From DASVBE01 sp963770375 (GTDB taxonomy: Bacteria > Actinomycetota > Actinomycetes > Streptosporangiales > Streptosporangiaceae), in assembly GCA_963770375.1 (NCBI GenBank), contig CAVYPM010000016.1:186001-250000 (forward strand): a DNA stretch of 64,000 nt, given 5' to 3'. Under the pieces are notes generated by a model. The model had not been told where the DNA came from and did no database searches. It saw nothing but the letters and a program-made list of their open reading frames with translations. Positions 17,250 through 27,084 of this stretch are shown piece by piece (the first letter of the stretch is position 1; every line of letters starts with the position of its first letter). The translations under genes and the position numbers were made by a program.

Positions 17250-18644
17250 GTCGGCGGCGAGCTCGGCGGGTTCCTCGTACGGGCCGCCGTGCTCGAGGTC
17301 CTCGGCCAGGCCGGCGTCGACCAGGTCCTGCTCCGGGGCGTAGGCGATCTCGCCGTGCACGGCCAGGTCACCGACCTCGAGGACGACGTCGGGCGCGCGC
17401 AGGCTCATGAACAGGCTGATGCCCTTGAGGATCAGGAAGGTGATCAGCGCGTCCCAGACGATCACGGTCAGCGCCGCGCCGGCCTGGAACAGCAGCTGCT
17501 TGGGGTGGCCGTAGAGCGCGCCGGACGTGGTGATGTCGCTGGCGTTGCCCAGGCCCAGGTAGACGACCATGTTCGGGTCGGCGAGCAGGCCCACCAGCAG
17601 GCCGCCGGTCAGGCCCGCGAACCCGTGCGTGTAAACCACGCCGAGGGCGTCGTCGACCCGGTTGAACGGCCAGACGTAGCGCGGCAGGTAGGTCATGGCG
17701 GTCCACACCAGGCCGGACGCGATCAGCCCAATGACCATTGCACCGAGGCCGTTGACGTAGCCCGCGGCCGGCGTGATCGCGACCAGGCCGCAGATCATGC
17801 CGTTGATGGCGCCGAGGAAGCTCGGCTTCTTCTCCCGGCTGCCGAGCATGTCCAGGATCAGCCAGGTCATCAGGGCGACCGCGGTGGCCACGTTCGTGTT
17901 GATCACGGCCGCGGCCGCGTCGGCGCTGGCGAAGTACGGGTCGCCGCCGTTGAAGCCGTTCCAGCCGAGCCACAGCAGACCCGCGCCAACGGCCACAAAC
18001 GGCAGGTTGCTGGGCGCGCCGGACTCCCGGTCCCGGCGCAACCGGGGCCCGACCATGGCCGCCGCCACGAACCCGGACACGCCCGCAGCGAGGTGGATCA
18101 CGTAGCCGCCGGAGTAGTCCAGCGTGCCGTGCGCACCCCACCAGCCGCCGCCCCAGATGAGGAACGCGTTGACCGTGTACGCGAAGGTGATCCAGAGCGG
18201 CACGAACAGCAGCCACACCTTGAAATTGATCCGGCCGAGGACGCTGCCGAGCAGCAGAATCGGCGTGATCGCGGCAAAGACAAACTGGAAGTAGACCAGC
18301 GACGCCTGCGGGAATCTGAACTTCGGTATGAAGCCATTCAGCAGCGGGATATTCGCCTGGGCCTGCTCGGCGGCGTGCCCGAGAACCGTGCCCGGCTTGC
18401 CGATGAACGTGCTGATCCAGGGCTCGCCGAAGCCCATCTTGAAGGCGTACAGGACCCAGACGATCAGCGTCAGGCAGAACGCGCTGAACACCATCATCAT
18501 CGCGTTCACGGCCCATTTGCGCTGCACCAGCCCTGCGTACAGGACGGCCAGGGCCGGAATGCTCATCAGCCCGACGAGCGTTGCCGCGACCAGCTGCCAG
18601 GAGTTATCACCGGCATTCAGCCAGCTTGGATAGGGAACAAGCAC
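17247..18644 (-). CDS. amtB: Ammonium channel/transporter
   Basis: The 465-residue membrane protein has about eleven helices. The two pore histidines lie in DYSGGYVIHLAAGVSGF and VVYTHGFAGLTGG, and the N-terminal motif is AVLYAGLVQRKWAVN. It conducts NH3/NH4+ into the cytosol. An acidic C-terminal tail of about 55 residues follows the last helix. In many actinobacteria glnK and glnD follow amtB; here no gene follows, only palindromic DNA, so the PII partner must be elsewhere. GlnR-type boxes lie about 100-185 bases upstream, which implies nitrogen control. The GTG start is preceded by GGAGG at a short distance. Confidence 0.93.
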   Translation of the reverse strand: MLVPYPSWLNAGDNSWQLVAATLVGLMSIPALAVLYAGLVQRKWAVNAMMMVFSAFCLTLIVWVLYAFKMGFGEPWISTFIGKPGTVLGHAAEQAQANIPLLNGFIPKFRFPQASLVYFQFVFAAITPILLLGSVLGRINFKVWLLFVPLWITFAYTVNAFLIWGGGWWGAHGTLDYSGGYVIHLAAGVSGFVAAAMVGPRLRRDRESGAPSNLPFVAVGAGLLWLGWNGFNGGDPYFASADAAAAVINTNVATAVALMTWLILDMLGSREKKPSFLGAINGMICGLVAITPAAGYVNGLGAMVIGLIASGLVWTAMTYLPRYVWPFNRVDDALGVVYTHGFAGLTGGLLVGLLADPNMVVYLGLGNASDITTSGALYGHPKQLLFQAGAALTVIVWDALITFLILKGISLFMSLRAPDVVLEVGDLAVHGEIAYAPEQDLVDAGLAEDLEHGGPYEEPAELAAD

Positions 18645-18740
18645 ACTGCCTCCATGGGCCTACGGGATGGCTTTCTGCCACTGCCGGAGCGTGCCGGGTC
18701 CCTGGCTTCGCCTGGCCCGCTTCGGTATCCGTTCCTGTTT

Positions 18741-18830
18741 CCCACGGCCGCGTTTCCGGCGTATTTCCCGCCTGTTACGCGACCGGCAACGCGCCAGGCC
18801 GCGGATCCCCGTGTGTTAACGCGCTGTTTC
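18741..18830 (-). promoter_or_regulatory. GlnR-type binding boxes upstream of amtB
   Basis: Read on the minus strand, 18778-18752 gives GTAAC-n6-GAAAT-n6-GAAAC, followed by n6-GTGGG and AAAC. This fits the actinobacterial GlnR a-site/b-site pattern gTnAc-n6-GaAAc. A second match, GAAAC-n6-TTAAC, lies at 18830-18816. The consensus is established knowledge; binding here is inferred. The positions suit activation of amtB under nitrogen limitation. Confidence 0.6.
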
Positions 18831-18990
18831 ACGCCGAGGTCCGCGGCGTGGGGCACCCGGGCGCTTCCAGGCCGGCTGCGGCGGGCCGCGGCCGGGACCG
18901 CCGGGCCCGGCGCCGGCGGGCTGGGGGCCGCTCGGGGGCAAGGATTTACGCCGATGTCACGTTCCGGTAACAGTGTGCTTCCGCGGCCTT

Positions 18991-19112
18991 GAAAGCGCTT
19001 ACCCGGAGGATTTACGCTCCAGGCAGTCCACCGGGTAAGCGCTTACCACCCGGCCGGAAGCCCCCGCAGAGAACTTCTGCTGGGCCTGCTGGCTAAGGAA
19101 GTAAGCGCTTAC
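18991..19112. promoter_or_regulatory. Three LacI-family operators upstream of lacI and the glycoside operon
   Basis: The sites are GAAAGCGCTTAC (18991-19002), the perfect palindrome GGTAAGCGCTTACC (19034-19047) and GTAAGCGCTTAC (19101-19112). The centres are 44 and 66 bases apart. A central CG flanked by inverted arms is typical of LacI-family operators. They lie 105-225 bases before the lacI start, so autoregulation of the whole operon, possibly with DNA looping, is the likely role. The rest of the 18645-19216 gap holds the amtB boxes and no gene. Confidence 0.75.
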
Positions 19113-19216
19113 CCCAGCACCATGAGGCTGAGCTGGGCCGATGTCCTGACCCAGCTCCGGCAGCCAGGCGATGACCTAGGGAAATGCGCCCCCCGGGGCG
19201 CGGCCGGAGGAGAACG

Positions 19217-20482
19217 ATGGCGGACATCAGCGATACGGCGAGCGCGCCCCGTGAGGCGTCGCCCGGGGCTGGTGCTGCCACCGTGCGCGTCGGCCTGGGG
19301 GCGGCGCTGGGCAGCGGGCCCGGCACGATCGCACCCCCGACGATCTACGACGTGGCCCGGGTGGCCGGGGTGTCGATCGCCTCGGTGTCGCGGGTCCTGA
19401 ACGGCCGCAACAACCCCCGCGAGGAGACCCGCGAGCGGGTGCTGCAGGCCGTGGCCGAGCTGGGGTTCGCCCCGGACGGCGCGGCCCGGGCGCTGTCGGC
19501 CCGGCTGAAGGAGGTCGTCGGCGTGATCGTCCGGCGGTCGCCGCCTACCGAGGTCAGCCAGGGCCTGTTCGCCGACGAGGACGAGAGCCTGCAGTTCCCC
19601 GACATGATCAACCGGGGCATCGAGGTGGTCGCCCAGCTGCACGGGTTCGACCTGCTGATCCGCTCGGTGGACGTCAACGACCACCGGTGCGGCGACCGGA
19701 TCCTGTCGCTGGCCCGCAAGAGCGACGGCCTGATCCTGCACGACCGGCTGATCGAGCCGCACCAGCTGGACCGGCTGGCCCGGCAGATCCCGATCGTCAC
19801 GCTGGCCGGCGAGCCGACCGAGACCACCGCGAACGTGCGCGGCGACAACACCACCGGGATGCGCGAGCTGGCCCGGCACCTGGTCATCGACCACGGCTAC
19901 GACACGGTGAGCTACCTCGGCGGCCACGTCGACAGCCCGGACAACCTGGCCCGGCACGAGACGCTCGCCGACGAAGTGACGCGATGCGGGGCCGAGTTCG
20001 TCGACGGGCCCGCCTGGCAGGGGAATTACCTGGCCATCGGCGGGGCCCGGGTGATCGAGCGGCTGCTGGCCAGCCGGGCCCCGCTCCCCCGGGCCATCGC
20101 CTGCGCGAACGACCAGACCGCGCTCGGCGTCGTCTACACGCTCGCCGCGCACGGCGTCGACGTGCCCGGGCAGGTGGCGGTGACCGGCTTCGACGACATC
20201 CCGGTGGCCAGGCACCTCCGCCCGCAGCTGACCACGGTGCGGCAGCCGATCCAGGACCTGGGCGCCACCGCGTTCGAGGTCCTGCACTCGATGATCAGCA
20301 ACGGGCCGCCGGCCATCCGCGACTACGTGCTGCCGACCCGGCTGGTGCGGCGGGAGAGCTGCGGCTGCCCGCCGGAGGCCGCCCGGCCGGCCCGGCCGAC
20401 CTACGGCCTGCTCGCGGACGGACGGACCGGTGACGGCCAGGCCGACGGCGCGCGCGCCGCAGACGGGAGGAACGGGGCGTGA
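19217..20482 (+). CDS. LacI family transcriptional regulator
   Basis: The 421-residue protein has an unusually long N-terminal extension of about 43 residues before the LacI headpiece TIYDVARVAGVSIASVSRVLNG. A periplasmic-binding-like effector domain follows (VVGVIVRR to VRQPIQDLGATAFEVL) with CANDQTALGVVYTLAAHGVDVPGQVAVTGFDD. The ATG at 19217 follows GGAGG. The stop overlaps the permease start (GTGA, 20479-20482). With three operators upstream it probably represses its own operon and responds to a beta-glycoside or its breakdown product. Confidence 0.92.
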   Translation: MADISDTASAPREASPGAGAATVRVGLGAALGSGPGTIAPPTIYDVARVAGVSIASVSRVLNGRNNPREETRERVLQAVAELGFAPDGAARALSARLKEVVGVIVRRSPPTEVSQGLFADEDESLQFPDMINRGIEVVAQLHGFDLLIRSVDVNDHRCGDRILSLARKSDGLILHDRLIEPHQLDRLARQIPIVTLAGEPTETTANVRGDNTTGMRELARHLVIDHGYDTVSYLGGHVDSPDNLARHETLADEVTRCGAEFVDGPAWQGNYLAIGGARVIERLLASRAPLPRAIACANDQTALGVVYTLAAHGVDVPGQVAVTGFDDIPVARHLRPQLTTVRQPIQDLGATAFEVLHSMISNGPPAIRDYVLPTRLVRRESCGCPPEAARPARPTYGLLADGRTGDGQADGARAADGRNGA

Positions 20483-21460
20483 AGGTTCTGGGCCGCCGGC
20501 TCGACTTTCTACCTGCTGGTCGCAATCGCCGCGGTCACCGTGGATTTCCTGCTCCCGCGGGTGCTCCCGGGCAACCCGCTGGACGCGATCCTGGCCAAGG
20601 TGAGCGGCGGCACGCTGACCAAGGCGTCGCTGCAGGCGCTGAAGGAACAGTTCGGCGGCGACACCAAGACCGGCCTGACCGGCCAGTACCTGCACTTCTG
20701 GCATGACCTGTTCACCGGCCAGCTGGGCGTGTCCACCAGCGAGGGCATGGCCCCGGTCACCGCGGTGATCCGCGGCGCGCTGCCGTGGACGCTCGGGCTG
20801 GTCGGCCTGGCCACGCTGCTGAGCTTCGTGCTCGGCACGCTGATCGGGGTTCTGGTGGCCTGGCGCCGCGGCACCTGGCTGGACCAGCTCCTGCCGATCA
20901 CCACGTTCTTCCAGGCCGCGCCGTACTTCTTCCTGGCCTTCCTGGTCATCGACCTGTTCGCGGTCAAGCTGGGCTGGTTCCCGTCGGAGGGCGCCCGCGG
21001 GATCACCGACTTCCCGGCGCTGAACACGACCTACATCGGCGATGTGCTCTACCACGCGGCGCTGCCCGCGGCGACGATCGTGATCGCCTCGGCGGCCGGC
21101 TGGGTCGTCGGCATGCGCAACGTGATGGTCACCACGATGGACGAGGACTACGTGCTGATCGCTCAGGCCAAGGGCCTGCCGAAGAAGCGGGTGATCTGGT
21201 ACGCGGCCCGCAACGCCATCCTGCCGAGCGTGTCCAGCTTCTCGCTGGCGATCGGCTTCGTGGTCTCCGGGGCGCTGCTGACCGAGATCGTGTTCAGCTA
21301 CCCCGGGCTCGGCTTCATCCTGCTCACGGCGGTGCAGGAGGCCGACTACTCGCTGCTGCAGGGGATCTTCCTGGTCATCACGCTGGCCGTGCTGATCGTC
21401 AACCTGATCGCGGACTTCGTCTACGTGTTCCTCGACCCCCGCACCCGGCAGGAGGCCTGA
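20479..21460 (+). CDS. Opp/Dpp-type ABC transporter permease (frameshifted at start)
   Basis: The main frame (from about 20510) encodes YLLVAIAAVTVDFLLPR, LPGNP, the Dpp/Opp permease loop (VLIAQAKGLPKKRVIWYAARNAILPS) and five to six helices. The best start, GTG 20479 (MKVLGRRL), is coupled to lacI and lies one base out of frame. The switch falls within CTCGACTTTCTAC (20500-20512). Removing one base gives the usual MxxxGRRLxFYLLVxxAxxTxxFLLPR N-terminus, about 327 residues in all. The start at 20540 alone would lose the first helix. It forms the membrane pore with the next gene product. Confidence 0.87.
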
Positions 21461-21462
21461 AC

Positions 21463-23930
21463 ATGGCGCTGAGCACGGGCGTGGGTACTGCGCCCGCGGC
21501 GGACGCCGGCGCGAAGGCGGCCGGGGGCGGCCCGGCGGCCCCCCGGCGCGGCCAGCGGCCGCGGCTGCGGCTCCCCCGGTCCCCCAAGGTCCTGATCGGC
21601 CTGGCCCTCATCGTCGGTTTCCTGGTCGTGGCCATCTTCGGGACCACGCTGGCGCCGTACGACCCGTCCCGCACGTTCTCCCTGACGCAGAGCTTCCCCC
21701 TGCCGCCGTCCGCCCACCACCTGCTCGGCACCACCCAGCAGCAGCAGGACGTGCTGTCCCAGCTGCTGGTGGGCACGCGCAGCACGGTGCTGGTGGCGTT
21801 CGTCGCCGGGTGGATCGCCATGGTGCTGTCCGTGGTGGTCGGGGTGACCGCGGGCTACCTGGGACGGCTCCCCGACGATCTGCTGTCGATGCTGGCGAAC
21901 TTCTTCCTGGTGCTGCCCGCGCTGCCGCTGCTGATCGTGATCTTCGGCTTCCTGAAAACCAACCAGGGCAGCGACGACTTGCTGATCGGCGTGGTCATCG
22001 CGCTGACCGGCTGGGCCTGGGGCGCGCGGGTGCTGCGCGCGCAGACCCTGTCGCTGCGCAACCGGGACTACGTGGACGCGGCCAGGATCAGCGGCGAGCG
22101 CAGCTGGCGGATCATCACGTTCGAGATCCTGCCCAACCTGATCCCGATCGTGGCCTCGTCGTTCCTGTTCACCGTGCTGTACGGGGTCGGCACCTACACC
22201 GCGCTGGCGTTCCTCGGCCTGGTCAACCCGAACCACTGGAGCTGGGGCGGGGAGCTGTTCTACGCACAGGTCGCCGGGGGCGTGTCGGGCGGCTACTGGT
22301 GGCTGTTCATCCCGCCCGGGCTGGCCGTGGCGCTGCTCGGCACCGCGCTGGCCCTGGTCAACTTCGGCATCGACGAGTTCATCAACCCGCGGCTGCGGGC
22401 CACCGGGGTGTCCCGCCGCAAGGCCCGCCGGTCCGGCGGGACGGCGCTGCCGCGCCGGTTCGTGCTCGGCGTGACCCCGGTCGTCCGCGCGGAGGTGCCC
22501 GTGACCGCCAGCGGCGCGCCGCCCGGCCAGCGCCCCGTCGCCGACCTCATCACCACCGACCACGGCAAGACCCGGCGCGGCCGGCGCGGGAGCGGCCAGC
22601 CCGGGAGCGGCCAGCCCGGGGAGCGGACTGTGACCGGCCGGCGCGGCGAGCTGCTGCTCGAGGTGCGCGGGCTGTGCGCGGACTACGGGGCCGGCCCCGG
22701 CGCGGTGCACGCGGTCCGGGACGCGGACCTGACCCTGCACCGCGGCGAGGTGCTCGGGCTGGCCGGCGAAAGCGGCAGCGGCAAGTCCACGTTCGCCTAC
22801 GCGATCACCCGGCTGCTCCGCGCGCCCGGCATCATCACGGCGGGTGACGTGCGGTTCCACACCGCGTCCGGGCAGGTGGCCGACCTGCTGGCGGCGAACG
22901 AGGCCCAGCTCCGGGTGGTCCGCTGGTCGCAGATCTCGGTCGTGATGCAGAGCGCGATGAACGCGCTCAACCCGGTATTTACCATCGGCGCCCAGCTGAC
23001 CGACGTGCTGGAGGCGCACCTGCCGAAGATGAGCAAGCAGGCCCAGCGGGACCGCGCGGCCGAGCTGCTGGCCATGGTCGGCATCACCGCGGACCGGCTG
23101 GGCAGCTACCCGCACGAGCTGTCCGGCGGCATGCGGCAGCGCGTCATGATCGCGATGGCGCTGGCCCTGGAGCCGGACGTGGTGATCATGGACGAGCCGA
23201 CCACCGCGCTCGACGTGGTGACCCAGCGGGAGATCCTGGAAGAGCTGTCCGAGCTGCGTGAGCGGCTCGGGTTCGCGGTCCTGTTCATCACCCACGACCT
23301 GTCGCTGCTGATCGAGATCGCCGACTCGATCGCGGTGATGTACGCCGGCCGGCTGGTGGAGCGGGCCACGGCGGCGGCGCTGTTCCGCGCCCCCCGGCAC
23401 CCCTACAGCCTGGGCCTGCTCAGCTCGTTCCCGTCGCTGCACGGCCCGCGCCAGCGCCTGACCGGCATCCCCGGCTCCCCGCCGGACCTGCGGGACCTGC
23501 CCCAGGGCTGCGTGTTCCACCCTCGCTGCCCGTACGTGATGGACCGGTGCCGGACCGACAGCCCGCCGCTGGCCGAGCTGGGCGGGGGCGGCCCGCCGCG
23601 GCAGGCGGCCTGCTGGCTGCACGACGGCCAGCAGGAGCCGCCCGCGCCGCTGGCCCTGCCCTGGCCGGTCTCCGGGACGGCCGCGGCCGCCGCGCCGATG
23701 GCGGCGGCCGGGAGCGCGTGGACGGCCGCGGCCGAGAGCACCGGCCCGGCGGCCGGGCCAGCAGGGGCTGACCCGGCCGCCGGGGCCGGGCCAGCCGAGG
23801 CGGCCGCCGTCGCCAACCACACCGCCGTCGCCAGCCACACCGAGGCCGGCCACACCGACGAGGCCAACCACACCAACCACACCGCCGTGACCGACCAGGC
23901 CGGCGCGGCCGCGAGCCTGCGGAGCACGCC

Positions 23931-23934
<4 letters not shown>
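21463..23934 (+). CDS. Opp/Dpp-type ABC transporter permease-ATPase fusion (DppC-DppD)
   Basis: One 823-residue frame holds two modules. Residues about 40-310 are a DppC-like permease (NRDYVDAARISGERSWRIITFEILPN loop). Residues about 390-720 are an ATPase with GESGSGKST, LSGGMRQRVMIAMAL, VVIMDEPTTALDV and ITHDLSLL, then the oligopeptide-transporter C-terminal motif GCVFHPRCPYVMDRC. A GTG at 22630, preceded by GGGGAG, could start the ATPase separately. The tail (about 720-823) is low-complexity and ends in a His/Thr-rich series (NHT, SHT, GHT). Fused Dpp permease-ATPases are known in actinobacteria. It overlaps the next gene by ATGA. Confidence 0.88.
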
Positions 23935-25094
<1,160 letters not shown>

Positions 25095-25237
25095 CACCTG
25101 TCATCCCGCAGCTGGCGCCCGGCTGAGATCCCCGGGCACCACACCACCTCATGGCGCCCCGGCAGCGTTGCTGGTTAACCCGGCCGGCCCGCGCCCGCAC
25201 CACATGGCATCAGACCCCCGACAGGTCGATATCAACA

Positions 25238-25255
25238 GGCCGGCGAGAGCCGGCC
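25238..25255 (+). other. mRNA hairpin with GAGA tetraloop before the binding-protein gene
   Basis: GGCCGGC-GAGA-GCCGGCC is a perfect 7-bp stem with a GNRA-type loop, 20 bases before the binding-protein start. There is no U-tract. In this position it may protect a processed transcript and allow higher levels of the binding protein than of the membrane subunits. Confidence 0.55.
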
Positions 25256-25275
25256 GGGCACACGGAGTTTAAGCA

Positions 25276-26985
25276 ATGAAGCACACATTCATGAAAGGCC
25301 TGGCGGCCGCCGCTGTTGTCACTGTCGCCCTCGGGGCGTGCAGCAGCTCCGGCTCCCCCAGCAGCAGCTCATCCGGCGGCTCCTCGTCCGGTTCGTCCAG
25401 CAACGCCAAGACCCTGGTTATCGACGACACTCCGCTGTCGCCGATGACGCAGACGTTCAACCCGTACCTGTCCACCTCGACCGGTTACGTGGTGCAGGCG
25501 CTGGCGCTCTACAACGAGCCGCTGATGATCTTCAACACGCTCAACCCGCAGCAGAAGCCGTTCATGGAACTGGCCACCGGCTACAGCTGGTCCGCCGACG
25601 GCAAGACGCTGACCCTGAACACCCGGCCCAACGTGCAGTGGAACGACGGCAAGCCGTTCAGCGCCGCCGACGTGGCCTTCACCTTCAACATGATCAAGCA
25701 CAGCAAGGGCCTGACCACGGACGGCACCCCGGTCCCGGTCAGCGCGACCGCGCCGGACGCGAACACCGCGGTGCTGAAGTTCAGCCAGCCCGAGTTCGCG
25801 AACCTGTTCCTGATCGCGCACACGTTCATCGTGCCCGAGCACATCTGGTCCACGGTGAACCCGGCGACGTTCACCGACCCCAACCCGGTCGGCACCGGCC
25901 CGTTCATGCTGGACAAGTTCAGCCCGCAGGGCTTCACCCTCAAGCAGAACCCGCACTACTGGAACAAGGCCGCGGTGAAGGTGTCGGCGATCTCGTACCC
26001 GGCGTACACGGCCAACTTCAACATCGTGAACCCGCTGGCCGCAGGTGAGATCGACTACGCCGGCAACTTCATCCCCGACGTGGAGAAGGTCTACCTGTCC
26101 AAGAGCCCGACGAACCACATGTGGTTCGACAAGGCCCCGTTCGTGACCTCGAACAACGTGGTGTCGCTGTTCTTCAACGTGCACAAGGCCCCGCTGAACG
26201 ACCCGGCCGTGCGCAAGGCGGTCAGCTACGGCATCAACCGCCAGCAGCTGTCCACCCAGGCGGAGACCGGCTACGAGCTGCCGATCACCTCCACCACCGG
26301 GCTGCTGCTGCCCAGCGCGAACAGCTACCTCGAGCCGTCCCTGGCCAACAACCTGCCGTCCGGCGGCGACCCGTCCACGGTGTCCAAGACCCTCACCGCT
26401 GACGGTTACACGAAGGTCAACGGCAAGTGGACCAAGGACGGGCACAAGATCAGCTTCTCGATCTCCGACCCGATCCCCTACTCCGACTACTACACCGGCG
26501 CCCAGATGATCTCGCACCAGCTCAACGCCCTGGGCTTCGACGTCACCGTCGACGGAATCAGCGACCCGTCCGTGTGGGCCGGCAACCTGACCAACGGCAA
26601 GTTCGACTCGGCGATCCACTGGAGCAACCAGGGCCCGACCCCGTACCAGATCTACGACAACTGGCTGGACTTCGAGCTCAGCGCCCCGATCGGCCAGGCG
26701 GCCGCCGGTGACCTGGGCCGGTTCCAGGACCCGGCCGCGCAGTCCGCGCTGAACGAGTTCGCGCAGACCGGTGACGCCGCCGCCCAGAGGGCAGCGGTCG
26801 TCAAGCTCGAGAAGGTCATGGACGCCCAGACCCCGGTGGCCCCGCTGCTGACCGGCGCCGACTGGTACGAGTTCTCGACGAAGAACTACACAGGCTGGCC
26901 GTCGTCCGACAACCCGTACATGAACCCGACCCCGAACTCCCCCTACATCCTGGAGACCGTCCTTCACCTGACCCCGGCGACCTGA
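25276..26985 (+). CDS. ABC transporter substrate-binding lipoprotein, family 5
   Basis: The 569-residue protein starts with a lipoprotein signal peptide whose lipobox ALGAC places the lipidated cysteine at about residue 22, followed by a Ser/Gly linker. The mature part is an SBP_bac_5 (oligopeptide-binding) protein, with WNDGKPFSAADVAFTFNMIK and VGTGPFMLDKFSPQGFTLKQNPHYW. Family 5 proteins bind peptides but also cello-, xylo- and other oligosaccharides, as in Thermotoga. With LacI and a GH3 glycosidase in the same operon, a beta-glycoside ligand is inferred. Confidence 0.92.
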   Translation: MKHTFMKGLAAAAVVTVALGACSSSGSPSSSSSGGSSSGSSSNAKTLVIDDTPLSPMTQTFNPYLSTSTGYVVQALALYNEPLMIFNTLNPQQKPFMELATGYSWSADGKTLTLNTRPNVQWNDGKPFSAADVAFTFNMIKHSKGLTTDGTPVPVSATAPDANTAVLKFSQPEFANLFLIAHTFIVPEHIWSTVNPATFTDPNPVGTGPFMLDKFSPQGFTLKQNPHYWNKAAVKVSAISYPAYTANFNIVNPLAAGEIDYAGNFIPDVEKVYLSKSPTNHMWFDKAPFVTSNNVVSLFFNVHKAPLNDPAVRKAVSYGINRQQLSTQAETGYELPITSTTGLLLPSANSYLEPSLANNLPSGGDPSTVSKTLTADGYTKVNGKWTKDGHKISFSISDPIPYSDYYTGAQMISHQLNALGFDVTVDGISDPSVWAGNLTNGKFDSAIHWSNQGPTPYQIYDNWLDFELSAPIGQAAAGDLGRFQDPAAQSALNEFAQTGDAAAQRAAVVKLEKVMDAQTPVAPLLTGADWYEFSTKNYTGWPSSDNPYMNPTPNSPYILETVLHLTPAT

Positions 26986-27018
26986 CCGAAGCATGGCGAA
27001 CCTTGTAGACGGGCGTGT

Positions 27019-27048
27019 CCCGCCCGGCCGGGCAACCGGCCGGGCGGG
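27019..27048 (+). other. 13-bp stem-loop with GCAA tetraloop between binding protein and glucosidase genes
   Basis: CCCGCCCGGCCGG and CCGGCCGGGCGGG form a perfect 13-bp stem closed by GCAA, a GNRA loop. It begins 34 bases after the binding-protein stop and ends 36 bases before the GH3 start. No U-run follows. A partial terminator or 3' stabiliser that lowers expression of the GH3 gene is inferred. Confidence 0.65.
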
Positions 27049-27084
27049 GCGCCGCCCCGCGGTCACGAACAGGCAGGGTCACCG

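Noticed and set aside
16434..18992. 852-codon plus-strand open frame
   Set aside because: It crosses the pentapeptide gene out of frame, the palindromes and antisense amtB; no protein motif.
20785..21462. N-terminal extension of the permease-ATPase fusion frame
   Set aside because: It overlaps the first permease out of frame; the real start is ATG 21463 just after the first permease stop.
21421..23880. 819-codon minus-strand open frame
   Set aside because: It is antisense to the permease-ATPase genes, with no recognisable domain; a GC-rich shadow.
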